Origin: Tillus elongatus
Lineage: Eukaryota; Arthropoda; Insecta; Coleoptera; Cleridae
Length of the DNA stretch: 64,000 nt
Assembly (NCBI GenBank): GCA_964006375.1
Contig: OZ023270.1
Location: forward strand, 51,881,120-51,945,119
Reading direction: 5' to 3'
In this document: positions 23,222 through 34,397 of the stretch, piece after piece
Numbering within the stretch: position 1 is the stretch's first letter
Layout: every line of letters begins with the position of its first letter
Program-made: the position numbers and the translations under genes
Notes under the pieces: model-generated
Database searches by the model: none
Told to the model about the DNA's origin: nothing
What the model saw: the letters and a program-made list of their open reading frames with translations, nothing else

Positions 23222-23581
23222 ATTCCGCACCGAGAATGGCAACTCTGCTGTACTTGCCACAATGTTCTAGGAGGCTGGCTACCATAGCCGTATTACTTTA
23301 TAGGTGTGTTCTCACTGTAATTAGTATACCGTACTAATGAGCTCTAATTAGAGCGAAACTGGTCTGCGGTTCTAACTATGGTGAGAATACATCTAAGCCT
23401 TACATACATTGTCCCCAGATTACGGAAGAAATGGGCCAGTGCTGACAATTTACACAATTGTTAGTTGGTTGTATACAGTCTCCATTTTATAACATTTTGT
23501 GTTATTTGGAGCTGTTGTGACAACACACTACCTGGTTCTGCACCGAGTTGGCGACCCTCGTACATCTCACAATGTTCTACT
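23222..23581 (-). repeat. Inverted copy of the ~322-bp tandem-repeat unit
   Basis: Read on the minus strand this matches slightly more than one monomer of the 26.3-28.8 kb array (markers: taaggcttagatgtattctcacc, gctctaattagagc, gtcgccaactcgg). It is more diverged than array members from each other. It joins the end of the env-like remnant. Confidence 0.8.
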
Positions 23582-23708
23582 GATAAATTGTTTTGCACAC
23601 TTAAATCTGCTTTGATTTCCGCACTTTCTCTTATAAAGCGGTTATCTCTTCTTTCATTATTACTTCTATGTGGCAGTACATGTGTTTTTGCTGACAAATC
23701 TTGCATCT

Positions 23709-24425
23709 GCATGGTAGTAGTGGCAGTGGTGGGGAGGCACGCCAAGCAAGTAGGCCGCAATGGGCCCTTTTTGCCAACCCCAGCAACCATGCTCTACTCT
23801 TCCTCGCCAAACCGCCTCGACCTCGAGATGAAGGCCGCGACGGTCTTCAATTGGACGGTACTAACCTGATTCCTCTGCAGAGTCCCCGATTCGAACAATT
23901 CTCCTCGAAGACTCCCAAAAGCCTCCCATTCACACAGGTAGTGGTAGGACGTTTCTTCATTCTCGCCGCATTCCTGGCAAATGACGCCTATCAATGTGAT
24001 GTGTCTTCTAAGGGCGCAGTGGCCTGTCAGCGCCCCAAGGATGCGGCGAAGCGTAGGTCGACTCCTTCCGAGTAGCCAGACAGCTTTATCTCTGTCCGGC
24101 CCCTCCACGAAGTCCCTCGCCTGCCTGCAGCCACCAACCGACCCCCAGTGCTTCTCCATTGCTTCCTCGGTCCACCTGTCTAAGGCGACAGAGACTGTCT
24201 TCCTACTTATGCCTATCGCAGGCTCCGGGCCACAGAACGGCCGCCGGGAACCGAGTCTTGCGACCTCATTCCCCGCTACGCCACAGTGTCCCGGAACCCA
24301 CACCAGTTGCACCTTCTTCGTCCTGGCTAGTCCTCTGAGGGCGTCAGCGCACTCCTGAACCAGTGTTGACCTGATTCTGGCCGTGCAGACTGCCCGGAGG
24401 ACCGCCTGGCTATCCGAGCATGGTA
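23709..24425 (-). mobile_element. 5'-truncated non-LTR with RNase H (I/LOA-like)
   Basis: The insert (23717-24417) is bounded by GCATGGTA at 23709-23716 and 24418-24425, an 8-bp probable target duplication. Only the 3' portion of ORF2 is present, consistent with abortive reverse transcription. Confidence 0.7.
23794..24417 (-). pseudogene. Non-LTR ORF2 C-terminus: RNase H plus Cys-rich tail
   Basis: Begins mid-domain with the RNase H CSDSQAVLRAV block, then VQLVWVPGHCGVAGNEVA, the conserved catalytic-His region. A C-terminal domain follows with LTGHCALRRHI and a CQECGENEETSYHYLCEW cysteine/histidine motif, typical of I- and LOA-group elements. It ends at a normal stop (23794). The frame is intact within the fragment. 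The family may or may not be that of the 5-9 kb element, whose own C-terminus is missing. Confidence 0.8.
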
Positions 24426-24640
24426 AAAGAGAATGTGAATTAGAACAGGTTAGGTAACCTAACCTAACCCGAATTAGAACAGAGCCAATTTCTCTTTATA
24501 AATTGCTGCGTATCATTCTGCTGCAAATCTTTGAATTTTCCAGTCTAATATTATGTGGTGTGTTGAATTACAATGCCTGCATACTGGTTTTGAATTTTGA
24601 TGCTGATGGCTTTGAAGCCATTTCCAGTTTCCTCATTTAT
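24426..24640. other. No gene seen
   Basis: Contains a short palindrome, aggttaggtaacctaacct, near 24446. Otherwise no signal. Confidence 0.5.
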
Positions 24641-25030
24641 CTATATGTTTCTCCCTGTTCTTCTGGATGCTTTTATGCCCTTGAACCTTGTGCACAGAAG
24701 CCTTAATAACTCATTCAACTTCTGAACTTCCATAGGATTTTTTTTTGTCCCATTTTTTGTGATAATGTATCTTATTATAGGGTCCCATGAATTTGTGTTA
24801 ATACATATTGCTTTCAGTGGCTCTAGGCGTTCTTTAATGGTATTGTACAGATTTTTGAATTTTTCTATTGATTCATAATATATTATTGGAGTTTCTATAA
24901 TTTTCTTAATTAATTTGGATACTATTAGCCTTTTGTTGTACATTTCACTCAATTGCTCCGATGCTGTCTCATCTACCTGGAAATGCTGTATTGTTCTGCT
25001 AGCTTCACCCTTGACTGTGTCCTTATTCAC
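24641..25030 (-). pseudogene. BEL/Pao-type gag fragment (DUF1759-like)
   Basis: 129 residues with the character of the Pao/BEL gag helical region: SEQLSEMYNKRLIVSKLI, then FKNLYNTIKERLEPLKAI and NSWDPIIRYIITKN, counterpart of the conserved 'sWD.ll..ll..Kl' block. No pol domains or LTRs are nearby. An isolated fragment within the Csp intron, in opposite orientation to the gene. Confidence 0.55.
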
Positions 25031-25250
25031 TTGACTTGTGGAAGCTTGTGTCCTTATTTACTTGATTTGTGGACGCTTGTGTCCTTACTTATTTGATTTG
25101 TTCCTGTATAGGCCTTTTATACTTGATTTGTGGGCGCCTGTGTGCTTATTTACTTGACTTGACCCTGTATAGGCGTTTTCTACTTAATTTCTGGTCGCTT
25201 GTGTCCTTTTTTACTTTACTTGACCCTGTATAGGTCTTTTACTTCCTTTT
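25028..25250. repeat. Degenerate tandem repeats
   Basis: Irregular ~35-65-bp units share 'tacttgatttgtggacgctt' and 'cctgtataggc', repeated about four times with substitutions and length changes. Confidence 0.65.
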
Positions 25251-25259
25251 TACTGTCTG

Positions 25260-25474
25260 TACAAACGTCAGAAAGAGTATTTGGAGGCTTGGTTAAAGTT
25301 TACAGGGACTTTGCTTGGGATTGCATTGCCTGGAAGCATAATGCATGTAAAAATACGAAATTTAGTGCTCACTGTTGGACCAACGACACTGGTTTCTTCA
25401 TCGAAGAACCATGTGTAAAGCATGGACCATGTCCAAGGACGGGAAGGTACATTAGGGGAATACGGGGACACTGA
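25260..25474 (+). other. Unidentified Cys-rich open frame
   Basis: Open frame with six cysteines and many aromatic residues in its last ~70 residues (DFAWDCIAWKHNACKN, then CWTND and CVKHGPCPRTG). It is not AT-biased like its flanks. I do not recognise a family. It could be a fragment of a captured gene, or chance. No splice sites or start decide this. Confidence 0.25.
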
Positions 25475-26310
25475 AATTATCATTGACTAGACGGACATAG
25501 TAACAATATTAATACTTTAATAAAAATAATAAAAGTGTCTTCAATTATGTGTTTGTACCTCTATATGAAACTTACCTAAAATTAGATTTCCATAAATAAT
25601 AAAGATTACTATATCAGGATTATTCTACCTTGCAAATTAATTGTATTTCTGTTATTTGCAATTCATAACAAAACAGTGTGTTGTTGACATAAACACTGGC
25701 TAATTTGAAACGTGATATTGCTCAATCTCTGTCAAATAATCGGAATACTAATTTAACCTACTTATACAATTCTACTTATGACAACTTAATAAATGCCTAA
25801 TTCCTTATAAAACCCAAAATTAAATGACTTTGTTGCCCCTCTTAGGAACAAACCCTTGTGCTTAAACACAGTATGTAGTTTGAGATCGCCATTCTCAGAT
25901 TTTTATTTAAGGTGTATATAAATTTGATGTGACACTCTTAAATTAACAAAAAAACGAACAGTTGTTTTAAACAAACTGTTTATTCTCAAGGTTGATAATA
26001 CACTGGAGTCGTGTCCGATAGTAATAAAGACTAACTTGATATGATTATATGAAGTAATATCAGAATCCCGCTACCCCACTACCTTGCAGTTCACTACAGG
26101 GACCTCATCTTAACCAAAGCTACGAACTCACTGGTCCGATGGAGCACACACTTGTCGCCTCTCTCATCCCCTAACAGCTCACCCTTTCATCCTACCACCC
26201 ACTAACACCCGACTGCAATTACTAAAATGATATTCAAAATTTTATCTTAAATCTGAACATTTTGGATCATTTGATCTTAGTTTTTTTAGGTGAAACTCAT
26301 TTGTTAAAAC
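25475..26310. other. No gene seen
   Basis: AT-rich intronic sequence without recognisable repeat or coding signal. Confidence 0.5.
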
Positions 26311-28788
26311 AAGCAGATTTTTGTAAGGCTAGATGTATTCTCACCACAATTAGAACCGTAGACCGATTTCGCTCTAATTAGAGCTCGTCAGTACGGCATA
26401 CTAATTGCAATGAAAATACACCTATACAGTAATATGGCTATGGTAGCCAGGCTCGCAAAACTAAGTGAGATGTAAGACAAGCTTTTACACGTGTTGCCAC
26501 CTTGTTGCGGAACCAAGTAGTATGGGCTCCACATAACACAGAATGTTAAAAAATAGATACTGTATACAACCAACTAACAATTTAGTAAATTGTCAGCCCT
26601 GGCCCATTTCTTCCCCAATATAGCGACAAAGTATGTAAGGCTAGATGTATTCTCACCACAATTAGAACCGTAGACCGGTTTCGCTCTAATTAGAGCTTGT
26701 CAGTATGGCATACTAATTGCAGCGAAAATAGCCCTATAAAGTAATACGGTTATGGTAGCCAACCTCGCAAAACTAAGTGAGATGTAAGACAAGCTTTTAC
26801 ACGTGTCGCCCCCTCGTTGCAGAACCAAGTAGTATGTTGTCATGGCAGCTCCATATAACACAGAATGTTAAAAAATAGTGACTGTGTACAACCAACTAAC
26901 AATTTAGTAAATTGTCAGCCCTGGCCCATTTCTTCCCCAATATAGGGACAAAGTATGTAAGGCTAGATGTATTCTCAGCACAATTAGAACCGTAGAATGG
27001 TTTCGCTCTAATTAGAGCTCGTCAGTACAGCATACTAATTGCAGCAAAAATACACATATAAAGTAATATGGCTATGGTAGCCAGCCTTGCAAAACTAAGT
27101 GAGATGTAAGACAAGCTTTTACATGTGTCGCCACCTCGTTGCAGAACCAAGTAGTATGTTGTCACGGCAGCTCCATATAACACAGAATGTTAAAAAATAG
27201 AGACTGTGTACAACCAACTAACAATTTAGTAAATGGTCAGCCCTGGCCCATTTCTTCCCCAATATAGGGATAAAGTATGTAAGACTAGATGTATTCTTAC
27301 CACAATTAGAACCGTAGACCGGTTTCGCTCTATTTAGAGCTTGTCAGTACAGCATACTAATTGCAGCGAAAATACACCTATAAAGTAATACGGCTATGAT
27401 AGCCAGCGTTGCAAAAGTAAGTGAGATATAAGACAAGTTTTTACACGTGTCGCCACCTCATTGCGGAACCAAGTAGGTAGTATGTTGTCACGGCAGCTCC
27501 ACATAACACAGAATGTTAAAAATAGAGACTGTGTACAACCAACTAACAATTTAGTAAATTGTCAGCCATGGCCCATTTCTTCCCCAATATAGGGACAGAG
27601 TATGTAAGACTAGATGTATTCTTACCACAATTAGAACCGTAGACCGGTTTCGCTCTAATCAGAGCTTGTCAGTACAGCATACTAATTGCAGCGAAAATAC
27701 ACCTATAAAGTAATACGGCTATGATAGCCAGCGTTGCAAAAGTAAGTGAGATGTAAGACAAGTTTTTACACGTGTCGCCACCTCGTTGCGGAACCAAGTA
27801 GGTAGTATGTTGTCACGGCAGCTCCACATAACACAGAATGTTAAAAAATAGAGACTGTGTACAACCAACTAACAATTTAGTAAATTGTCAGCCATGGCCC
27901 ATTTCTTCCCCAATATAGGGACAAAGTATGTAAGGCTAGATGTATTCTTACCACAATTAGAACCGTAGAGCGGTTTCGCTCTATTTAGAGCTCGTCAGTA
28001 CAGCATACTAATTGCAGCAAAAATACACCTATAAAGTAATACGGCTATGGTAGCCAGCTTTCCAAAACTAAGTGAGATGTATAGTAGTATAGTATAGTAT
28101 ATTTATTAGTACATAATTTTACAATGTGTTTCACAAATAAGCCTAATGCTTGTGCTTGCAATAAACACAATTTTCATTTCTGGCTTGCCTAAAGGGAACT
28201 GACAAAATCTTGCTACTGTCACATTTACAATTTTGTTAGATATTAAATAATTTTGAACTTCCTTTCCGCTACTAACAGGTGGACTACCACTCTAAATGTT
28301 CAACTATCATTTTACAATAACTCCTCTTAAACCAGAAAATTCTTCCGAAATACTGATATTAATCACAACACAAAAATTTTGACATTTTAATTTGACAATT
28401 TTAATTAGACAAGCTTTTACACGTGTCGCCACCTCGTTGTGGAACCAAGTAGTATGTTGTCACGGCAGCTCCACATAACTTGGAATATTAAAAAATAAAG
28501 ACTGTGTACAACCAACTAACAATTTAGTAAATTGTCAGCCCTGGCCCATTTCTTCCCCAATATAGGGACAACATATGTAAGGCTGGATGTATTCTGACCA
28601 CAATTAGAACTGTAGACCGGTTTTGCTATAATTAGAGCTTGTCAGTATGGCATACTAATTGCAATGAAAATAAAAATAAAGTAATAGCCTTTATGGCGCT
28701 GCCGTCACAACATACTACTTGGTTCCGCAACGAGGTGGCGACACGTGTAAAAGCTTGTCTTACATCTCACTTAGTTAAGCAGATTTTT
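26311..28788. repeat. ~322-bp tandem repeat block flanked by 12-bp direct repeat
   Basis: Monomers start (marker taagg/ac-tagatg) at 26324, 26636, 26958, 27280, 27605, 27931 and 28578, giving periods of 312-326 bp. The 27931 monomer is split by a 325-bp insertion and the last is partial. The block ends in an inverted partial monomer (~28690-28776). AAGCAGATTTTT flanks the block at 26311-26322 and 28777-28788. Each monomer carries a palindromic gctctaattagagc. Not coding. Confidence 0.9.
28082..28406 (-). mobile_element. Insertion in the tandem repeat, probable non-LTR 3' end
   Basis: A 325-bp piece sits exactly between 'gagatgta' and 'agacaagc', which are contiguous in the other monomers. 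On the minus strand it ends in a (tatac)-type simple tail, as in many 5'-truncated non-LTR elements. No coding sequence remains, so the family is unknown. Confidence 0.55.
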
Positions 28789-28924
28789 ATAATAAAATAA
28801 TTTACCCTTGCCAACTCTACCAGGGACAGACTGTATTACAATTAGTATTGATTTTACAATAATTTGTTGTAGGTTAATGTAATTAGCTTATGCAGTTTTT
28901 AATTATTATTACTTTTCTTTTCAG

Positions 28925-29056
28925 GCACTGGTTATATTTTGTGGTATAATAACTGGTTGTTACTGCTGTTGTTGTTTGTGTTGTTGCTGCAACTTTTGCT
29001 GTGGAAAATGCAAACCTCGGCCACCAGAAGAAACTGGAGAATATCACACTCTGAAT
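28925..29056 (+). CDS. Csp: Cysteine string protein, cysteine-string exon
   Basis: Internal exon of exactly 44 codons, phase 0 on both sides, with acceptor CTTTTCAG and donor AAT|GTAAGT. It encodes 13 cysteines: [23 protein letters not shown]. This is the palmitoylated membrane-anchoring segment that gives the protein its name and tethers it to synaptic vesicles. [14 protein letters not shown] follows. It joins in frame to the J-domain exon at 17567-17858 to give the expected order J domain, linker, cysteine string. The 3' exon(s) for the C-terminal tail were not found downstream. Confidence 0.97.
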
Positions 29057-29520
29057 GTAAGTTATATTAGGCTTCTTTCTACTGTTTTTTCTATATAAAG
29101 TTGTAGCGCTCATCAACATGCAATGTTATGCAAATTAAAAATATTTCCAGCAAAACAATAAAATTTTTAAGAATTATGGCTGGTTCAGCAAGAACTTGAT
29201 ATATTTCAAAATATTCAAATAATAATTTTTTCAACTATTTAGTTGGTGTGTTTAACAAATTCTGTATATTTGACACAATGACGTTAGCAATTAGAACACT
29301 TAAATGTCATATATGATCAGCACTAGATATTTGGAATCACTGCTTTTGTTTATAAAGAGTGATTCCAATAAAATTGTTTCATTAGAGTTATATATCTATA
29401 AACAACATTCGATATTTTTATCAACTAAGACAGCCAGCTGTCTGTTTTACCAACATATTTGCCTGATTGTATCGCTACCATCCTTCTCTTAGACAGGCTA
29501 CACTCACATACATTATGCTA
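29057..29520. other. Csp intron sequence, no element recognised
   Basis: AT-rich. Follows the donor of the cysteine-string exon. No downstream coding exon was identified. Confidence 0.5.
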
Positions 29521-29522
29521 TA

Positions 29523-31833
29523 CAGGGTGATTCATAAGTGGTGACCAAAAATTAAACCCCATGTTCTTTGAACAATTTTAGAGAGGGTATGTCCTATAAA
29601 TTTTTTTCCTATAATGCTTCATTAAAAAGATACGGGTGTTGAAGTTGAATTTCAAAAAATATAATTTCCCAATTTTTTAAAAAGTAGCACATATGTTTTG
29701 CTAAAACTTCGCATGTGTAGGCTGCTATGTAAGGCACGTATTCTACCATAAAAATTAAATCGGCTAATCCAGCAGTGGCGCGCGTACCCACATGTCATTG
29801 GTTATCCCTCAAGAAAAAAAAACGGGTAAGCCAATGATATTTTTATTTTATTTTTTATTTCTTGAATCTTACTTTCATTCGTGAACAAAATGACTCTCTT
29901 GATAATTTTCTGTACGACGCTTATTTTACGAGTAAGCAATGAATCAGGTAAGTGTTTTAGAGCACAGTTCCATGATTTTTAACCAGTCGTTGTTTGGTAG
30001 AAAATCGCAATGATACACTTTTATGCCTCCATTGGCCTGAATACACGCACGACATCTTTTTAATATGGAAAATTTAATGTCTTGATAATTTTTTGTACGA
30101 CGATTATCTTTGTTGTATTTTAGTAAGTAGTAGTCTGGTTTGTCATTAAGTGTCACTTGACGTTTAGGTTAACAAGTTATTATTTTGAATAGGTGTAAGT
30201 GGTACACTTTATAAAATTGCAAAATTTTCTACTCTTTTACTTCTTATAATAGAGTACAGCTCAGAAGAGTATGCAGATATAATTTTTATCTACGGATATG
30301 CTGATGGAAATGCTCTAGCTGCTTGTCGGGAATATCAACGTAGGTTTCCCACTCGCCATCAACCTACACCAAGGGTTTTTTCTCGATCGTTTTCAAAACT
30401 TCGGCAGTGCGGTATTGGACAACGTCCTGATGCTAGAGCTAATGGTAAAAGACAACATCAACTTGAAGACGGAGAGAGAGTGGTGGATGCAGTGAGGATC
30501 AACCTTCTACAAGTACTCGGACGATTGCCATGCAGTTACAATATTCTCAAAGCTTTGTTTGGAGAACTTTACATCGAGAAGCCTTACATCCATATCATCG
30601 ACAGAATGTTCATTGCCTTCTACCTGGAGATAATGTGCATCGACGAGTCTTTTGTGAATGGATGTTGGAAATGAACAATCAAAATATCTTATTCCCTAAT
30701 CTAATCTTCTGGTCTGACGAATCAACATTTACAAGAAATGGTATTTATAATTCTCATAATGAGCATGTCTGGTAATTGGAAAATCCACATGCAACAAGGA
30801 TTCGCACATTTCAACATAGATTTTCCATTAATTTATGGTGTGGTATTTTTAACGGCACACTGTTCATGGAAGTCCTGCCACAACGTTTAAATAGATCTTC
30901 GTACTTAGCACTCCTAGAAAACCGTGTAGAAAACATTATAGATGACATTCCACTAGCAACAAGAGGTATAATGTGGTACCAGCATGACGGTGCACCAGCG
31001 CATCATAGTTGAAACATTGTTACATGGCTACATGAACATTATAATGAAAGATGGATTGGCAGAACTGGACCAATACATTGACCTGCAAGATCACCGGACT
31101 TAAACCCACTTAACTTCTATCTTTGGGGTGATTTTAAGCGACTGGTCTACAGTGAACAAATAAATACACCAGAGCAGCTACAACAACTGACAAATAATGC
31201 TTTTCGTCATATTCAAGCAACAATGACTCTTCAACACATTAAATTTTCCATATTAAAAAGATGTCGTGCGTGTATTCAGGCCAATGGAGGCATTTTTGAA
31301 CATTTATTGTAATAAATAAATTACTATAAGCCTGATAAAAGTGTATCATTGCGATTTTCTACCAAACAACGACTGGTTAAAAATCATGAACTGTGCTCTA
31401 ACACACTTACATGATTCATTGCTTACTCGTAAAATAAGCGTCGTACAGAAAATTATCAATAGAGTCATTTTGTTCACGAATGAAAATAAGATTCAAAAAA
31501 TGAAAAATAAAAAAATATATCATTGGCTTACCCGTTTTTTTCTTGAGGGATAACAAATGACATGTGGGTACGCGCGCCACTGCTGGATTAGCCGATTCAA
31601 TTGTTATGGTAGAAACGCGCCTTACATAGCAGCCTACACATGCAAAGTTTCAGCAAAATATATGTGCTACTTTTTAAAAAAATTGGGAAATTTTATTTTT
31701 TGAAATTCAACTTCAACACCCTGTATCTTTTTAATGAAGCATTATAGGAAAAATTTTTATAGGACATACCCTCTCTAAAATTGTTCAAAGAACATGGGGT
31801 TTCATTTTTGGGCACCACTTATGAATCACCCTG
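29523..31833 (+). mobile_element. Mariner/Tc1-like element with ~560-bp terminal inverted repeats
   Basis: CAGGGTGATTCATAAG at the left end matches the complement at the right end, with TA on both sides (29521-29522, 31834-31835). The inverted arms are very long, about 29523-30079 and 31237-31833; the right arm has ~40 extra bases. The arms include the last codons of the transposase, so the left arm holds an inverted copy of the gene's 3' end. Length 2311 bp. Confidence 0.85.
30250..31312 (+). pseudogene. Mariner-like transposase (DDE), decayed
   Basis: The N-terminal helix-turn-helix region resembles DUF4817 (DIIFIYGYADGNALAACREYQ). The DDE core has WSDES, WYQHDGAPAH and PARSPDLNPLNFYLWG, with the second and third acidic residues about 36 positions apart. 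The end is RACIQANGGIFEHLL. At least four stops or frame changes interrupt it (near 30670, 30775, 31010 and 31080). The last ~70 bases lie in the right terminal repeat. Inactive. Confidence 0.85.
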
Positions 31834-31835
31834 TA

Positions 31836-32705
31836 TATTACAAGCATTGGCCATTGGTATACCTTTTTAATTGTATATCGATGGTATCCATATAACCGCC
31901 TATTTGAAAATGCATAAAACATTTTACACAAAGCATGTTTTAATTCTTAACTTTCAAACAGTTATTTCCTACTTTTAATGCATTAATAATTTAAAACTTA
32001 ATTATTAATGCATTAAAAGTAGGATGTAAATAATTATTTATTCATTGAATATTAACAGTGAAAATGTTAGTAACAAGATCATGTTGTTGATTGTTATGTG
32101 ATTAAATGTTTCTGTTGCCATGCTACTTGTTTGGGAAAAGTTTTGCTGAAAATATGTTTAGATGCATCTATTTTCTAATAGTTTATAGTTTGAGGTAAGT
32201 ATTCCCATACATTTTCACTGCATGCAAAATTCTAGTTTAACAGTTGTTGAGTCTATACACCGGGTGCCCTGTTTGGACAAGTGGAAGGTAAGATTATTAT
32301 TATATTTTAATACATTTTCTTTTCAAGGGATTTCCTCATTTTTTATTTTATTATTTGTATTTATGCAATTTTTGAGCCACCGTAATTTTTATACATTATA
32401 TCATTTCGACTTTCTGTTTGTCCTAGCCGGTTTTTCAGTCTTGTTCTTTTATACAATTGTTTTGCTTTTAAGTGACCTACATATGTCTTTTAGTGTTGGA
32501 CGATGGAGTGGTAATACTTCATATGTAGACTTTTTTCTTTAACAATTGAGGGGTAAACAACTGGGAACTTTCTGACAGTGATGGCACTTATATAAGCTGA
32601 TCTATTCACTACTTTGAAACCCTTGAAATTTTGTGTTCTTGTTTAACCTTAATGAATACCTGATATTACATCGGAATATGTTTACTACACATTAATTCAT
32701 TTGAT
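31836..32705. other. No gene seen
   Basis: AT-rich. A small hairpin around 31968-32022 (tcctacttttaatgcattaat and its complement). A 44-nt segment bounded by splice-like sites (32245-32288) was considered as an exon but not supported. Confidence 0.5.
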
Positions 32706-32708
32706 TCA

Positions 32709-32799
32709 TCAAGTAGAGTGTGTCCCATTTTGGTTGAAATTGCTGGGTAACTCAGATTAGTAATGATAGAACCTTGAGGTTTTCGCGAACGTGAGATAC

Positions 32800-32800
<1 letters not shown>
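32709..32800 (-). repeat. Partial copy of the 326-bp MITE
   Basis: The stretch gtcccattttggttg...aattgctgggtaactcag matches the complement of the right half of the 34895-35220 element. It runs straight into the left module of an AT-core repeat. Confidence 0.6.
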
Positions 32801-33054
<254 letters not shown>

Positions 33055-33626
33055 CAGGGTGCTTACGGAAATCGGGAACAATAGCTATCTTCGTTATTAT
33101 TTGAGCTACGAAGTCGGTTAAATAAGCAAAGTTGACCAACTGGACACGCCGCTTCTGAATATGTCACGGATATCTAGATTGCACAACAACTGTCAAATTT
33201 GTTGACATAACCTCAATTTTTTAAAATGGAATAATATGTATATTTTGCGTTCAATCGACTCAAGCAAAGCAATTATATACGCACACCCAATAGTCTTTTC
33301 ATCCCAGTACAATATTCCGAAGATAACTTGATCCCAAACGTTGCCAATTGTAGGTGTTTACAGAAATCGGGAACAATAGCTATCTTCTTTATTATTTAAG
33401 CTATGAAGTCGGTTAAATGAGCAAAGTTGACGAACTAGACACGTCGCTTCTGAATATGTCACGGATATCTAAATTGCACAACAGCTGTCAAATTTGTTGA
33501 CATAACCTCATTTTTTTTTAAATGGAACAATCTGAATATTTTGCGTTTAATCGACTAAGGGCGACCCACTGTACAAATACACATACATATTTGAAACAAT
33601 TTTATTTCCTAAAAACGAATAAATAA

Positions 33627-33926
33627 TTACAAATATTGCTCAAAATGCCCACCGTTATGATTCAGGCATAATATTGCTCTCGTCAATATATTAGACTGTG
33701 TTCCCTGAAGGGTCTGTACAGAAATTCTGTTGACTGTATTCGTGATTTTTACCTTAAGTTCGTCCAGACTATTTACTCTTGATGCGTAAACATCGTCCTT
33801 TATTTTACCCCATATTGAAAAGTCCAATGGGATCAAGTTATCTTCGGAATATTTTACTGGGATGGAAAGCCTATTATGTGTACGTATAGACAGTCGATTG
33901 CACACAAAATATTCATATCGTTGCAT
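33627..33926 (-). pseudogene. Mariner-like transposase C-terminal fragment
   Basis: 99 residues with LIPLDFSIWGKIKDDVYASRV, the region just after the third catalytic Asp in this superfamily (typically PDLxPLDxxLWG), then a helical tail and NHNGGHFEQYL at the end. The catalytic core is absent; the preceding part of the frame is unrelated or scrambled. Confidence 0.75.
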
Positions 33927-34060
33927 TTAAAAAAATTGAGGTTATGTCAACAAATTTGACATTTGTTGTGCAATCTAGATATCCGTGACATATTCAGAAG
34001 CGGGGTGTCCGGTTGGTCAACTTTGCCCATTTAACCGACCTCGTAGCTCAAATAATAACA

Positions 34061-34301
34061 GATAGCTATTCACTATGTGAAAAACTGGAACCTGTGATGA
34101 GCACTAATAAGTACACTTGGAGAACACCCAAATCACCACAACACATGTTTCAGAGACCTTACGATCGTTTCGTTGACAAAGTCAACATCTTCAGAGGAAG
34201 AAAAATGCTGTTGACTTTGTCAACGAAACGATCGTAAGGTCTCTGAAATATGTGTTGTGGTGATTTGGGTGTTCTCCAAGTGTACTTAAAAGATAGCTAT
34301 T
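34061..34301. mobile_element. Foldback/MITE insertion with 10-bp TSD
   Basis: GATAGCTATT flanks the insert at 34061-34070 and 34292-34301. Inside, 34102-34185 and about 34211-34290 are near-perfect reverse complements around a ~22-nt loop. The outer part cactatgtg...ggaacctgtgatgagcactaataag recurs near 52560-52610 and 16830-16865. No coding sequence. A 9-10-bp duplication would suit a Mutator-like or foldback class, but the class is not decided. Confidence 0.8.
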
Positions 34302-34323
34302 GTTCCCGATTTCCGTAAACACC

Positions 34324-34326
<3 letters not shown>

Positions 34327-34397
<71 letters not shown>

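Larger units (their letters stand above)
17859..28924 (+). other. Csp: Csp intron (11.07 kb), filled with mobile DNA
   Basis: Phase-0 intron running from GTAAGT to TTTTCAG. It contains errantivirus-like remnants, a CR1/Jockey-type element, an RNase H-bearing non-LTR tail, a BEL/Pao gag fragment, and direct and inverted copies of a ~322-bp tandem repeat. No host exon was found inside. The interval split off by the insertions lies entirely between two exons that join perfectly in frame. Confidence 0.85.
33055..34326 (-). mobile_element. Mariner/Tc1-like deletion derivative in an AT core
   Basis: Ends CAGGGTG[CT]TTACGGAAATCG in inverted orientation, flanked by TA within (AT)n. A diverged second copy of the left end lies at ~33350, so the left ~300 bp are duplicated. 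Only a C-terminal piece of transposase remains. A foldback element has inserted in the right end. Confidence 0.8.

Noticed and set aside
23717..24417. The missing C-terminus of the 5.1-9.3 kb R1/LOA-like element
   Set aside because: The 3' UTRs show no visible similarity and the fragment has its own target duplication; it is a separate insertion, possibly a different family.
24446..24470. Interstitial TTAGG-like telomere sequence (aggttaggtaacctaacctaac)
   Set aside because: Only about two or three units, and part of a short palindrome; too short to call telomeric.
26324..28690. CRISPR-like array
   Set aside because: Monomers of ~322 bp without unique spacers, in an animal genome: a tandem satellite, not CRISPR.
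32245..32288. Possible 44-nt third Csp exon (acceptor ttaacag, donor gtaaga)
   Set aside because: The in-phase peptide does not resemble the Csp C-terminal tail, and splice-like sites of this quality occur by chance.
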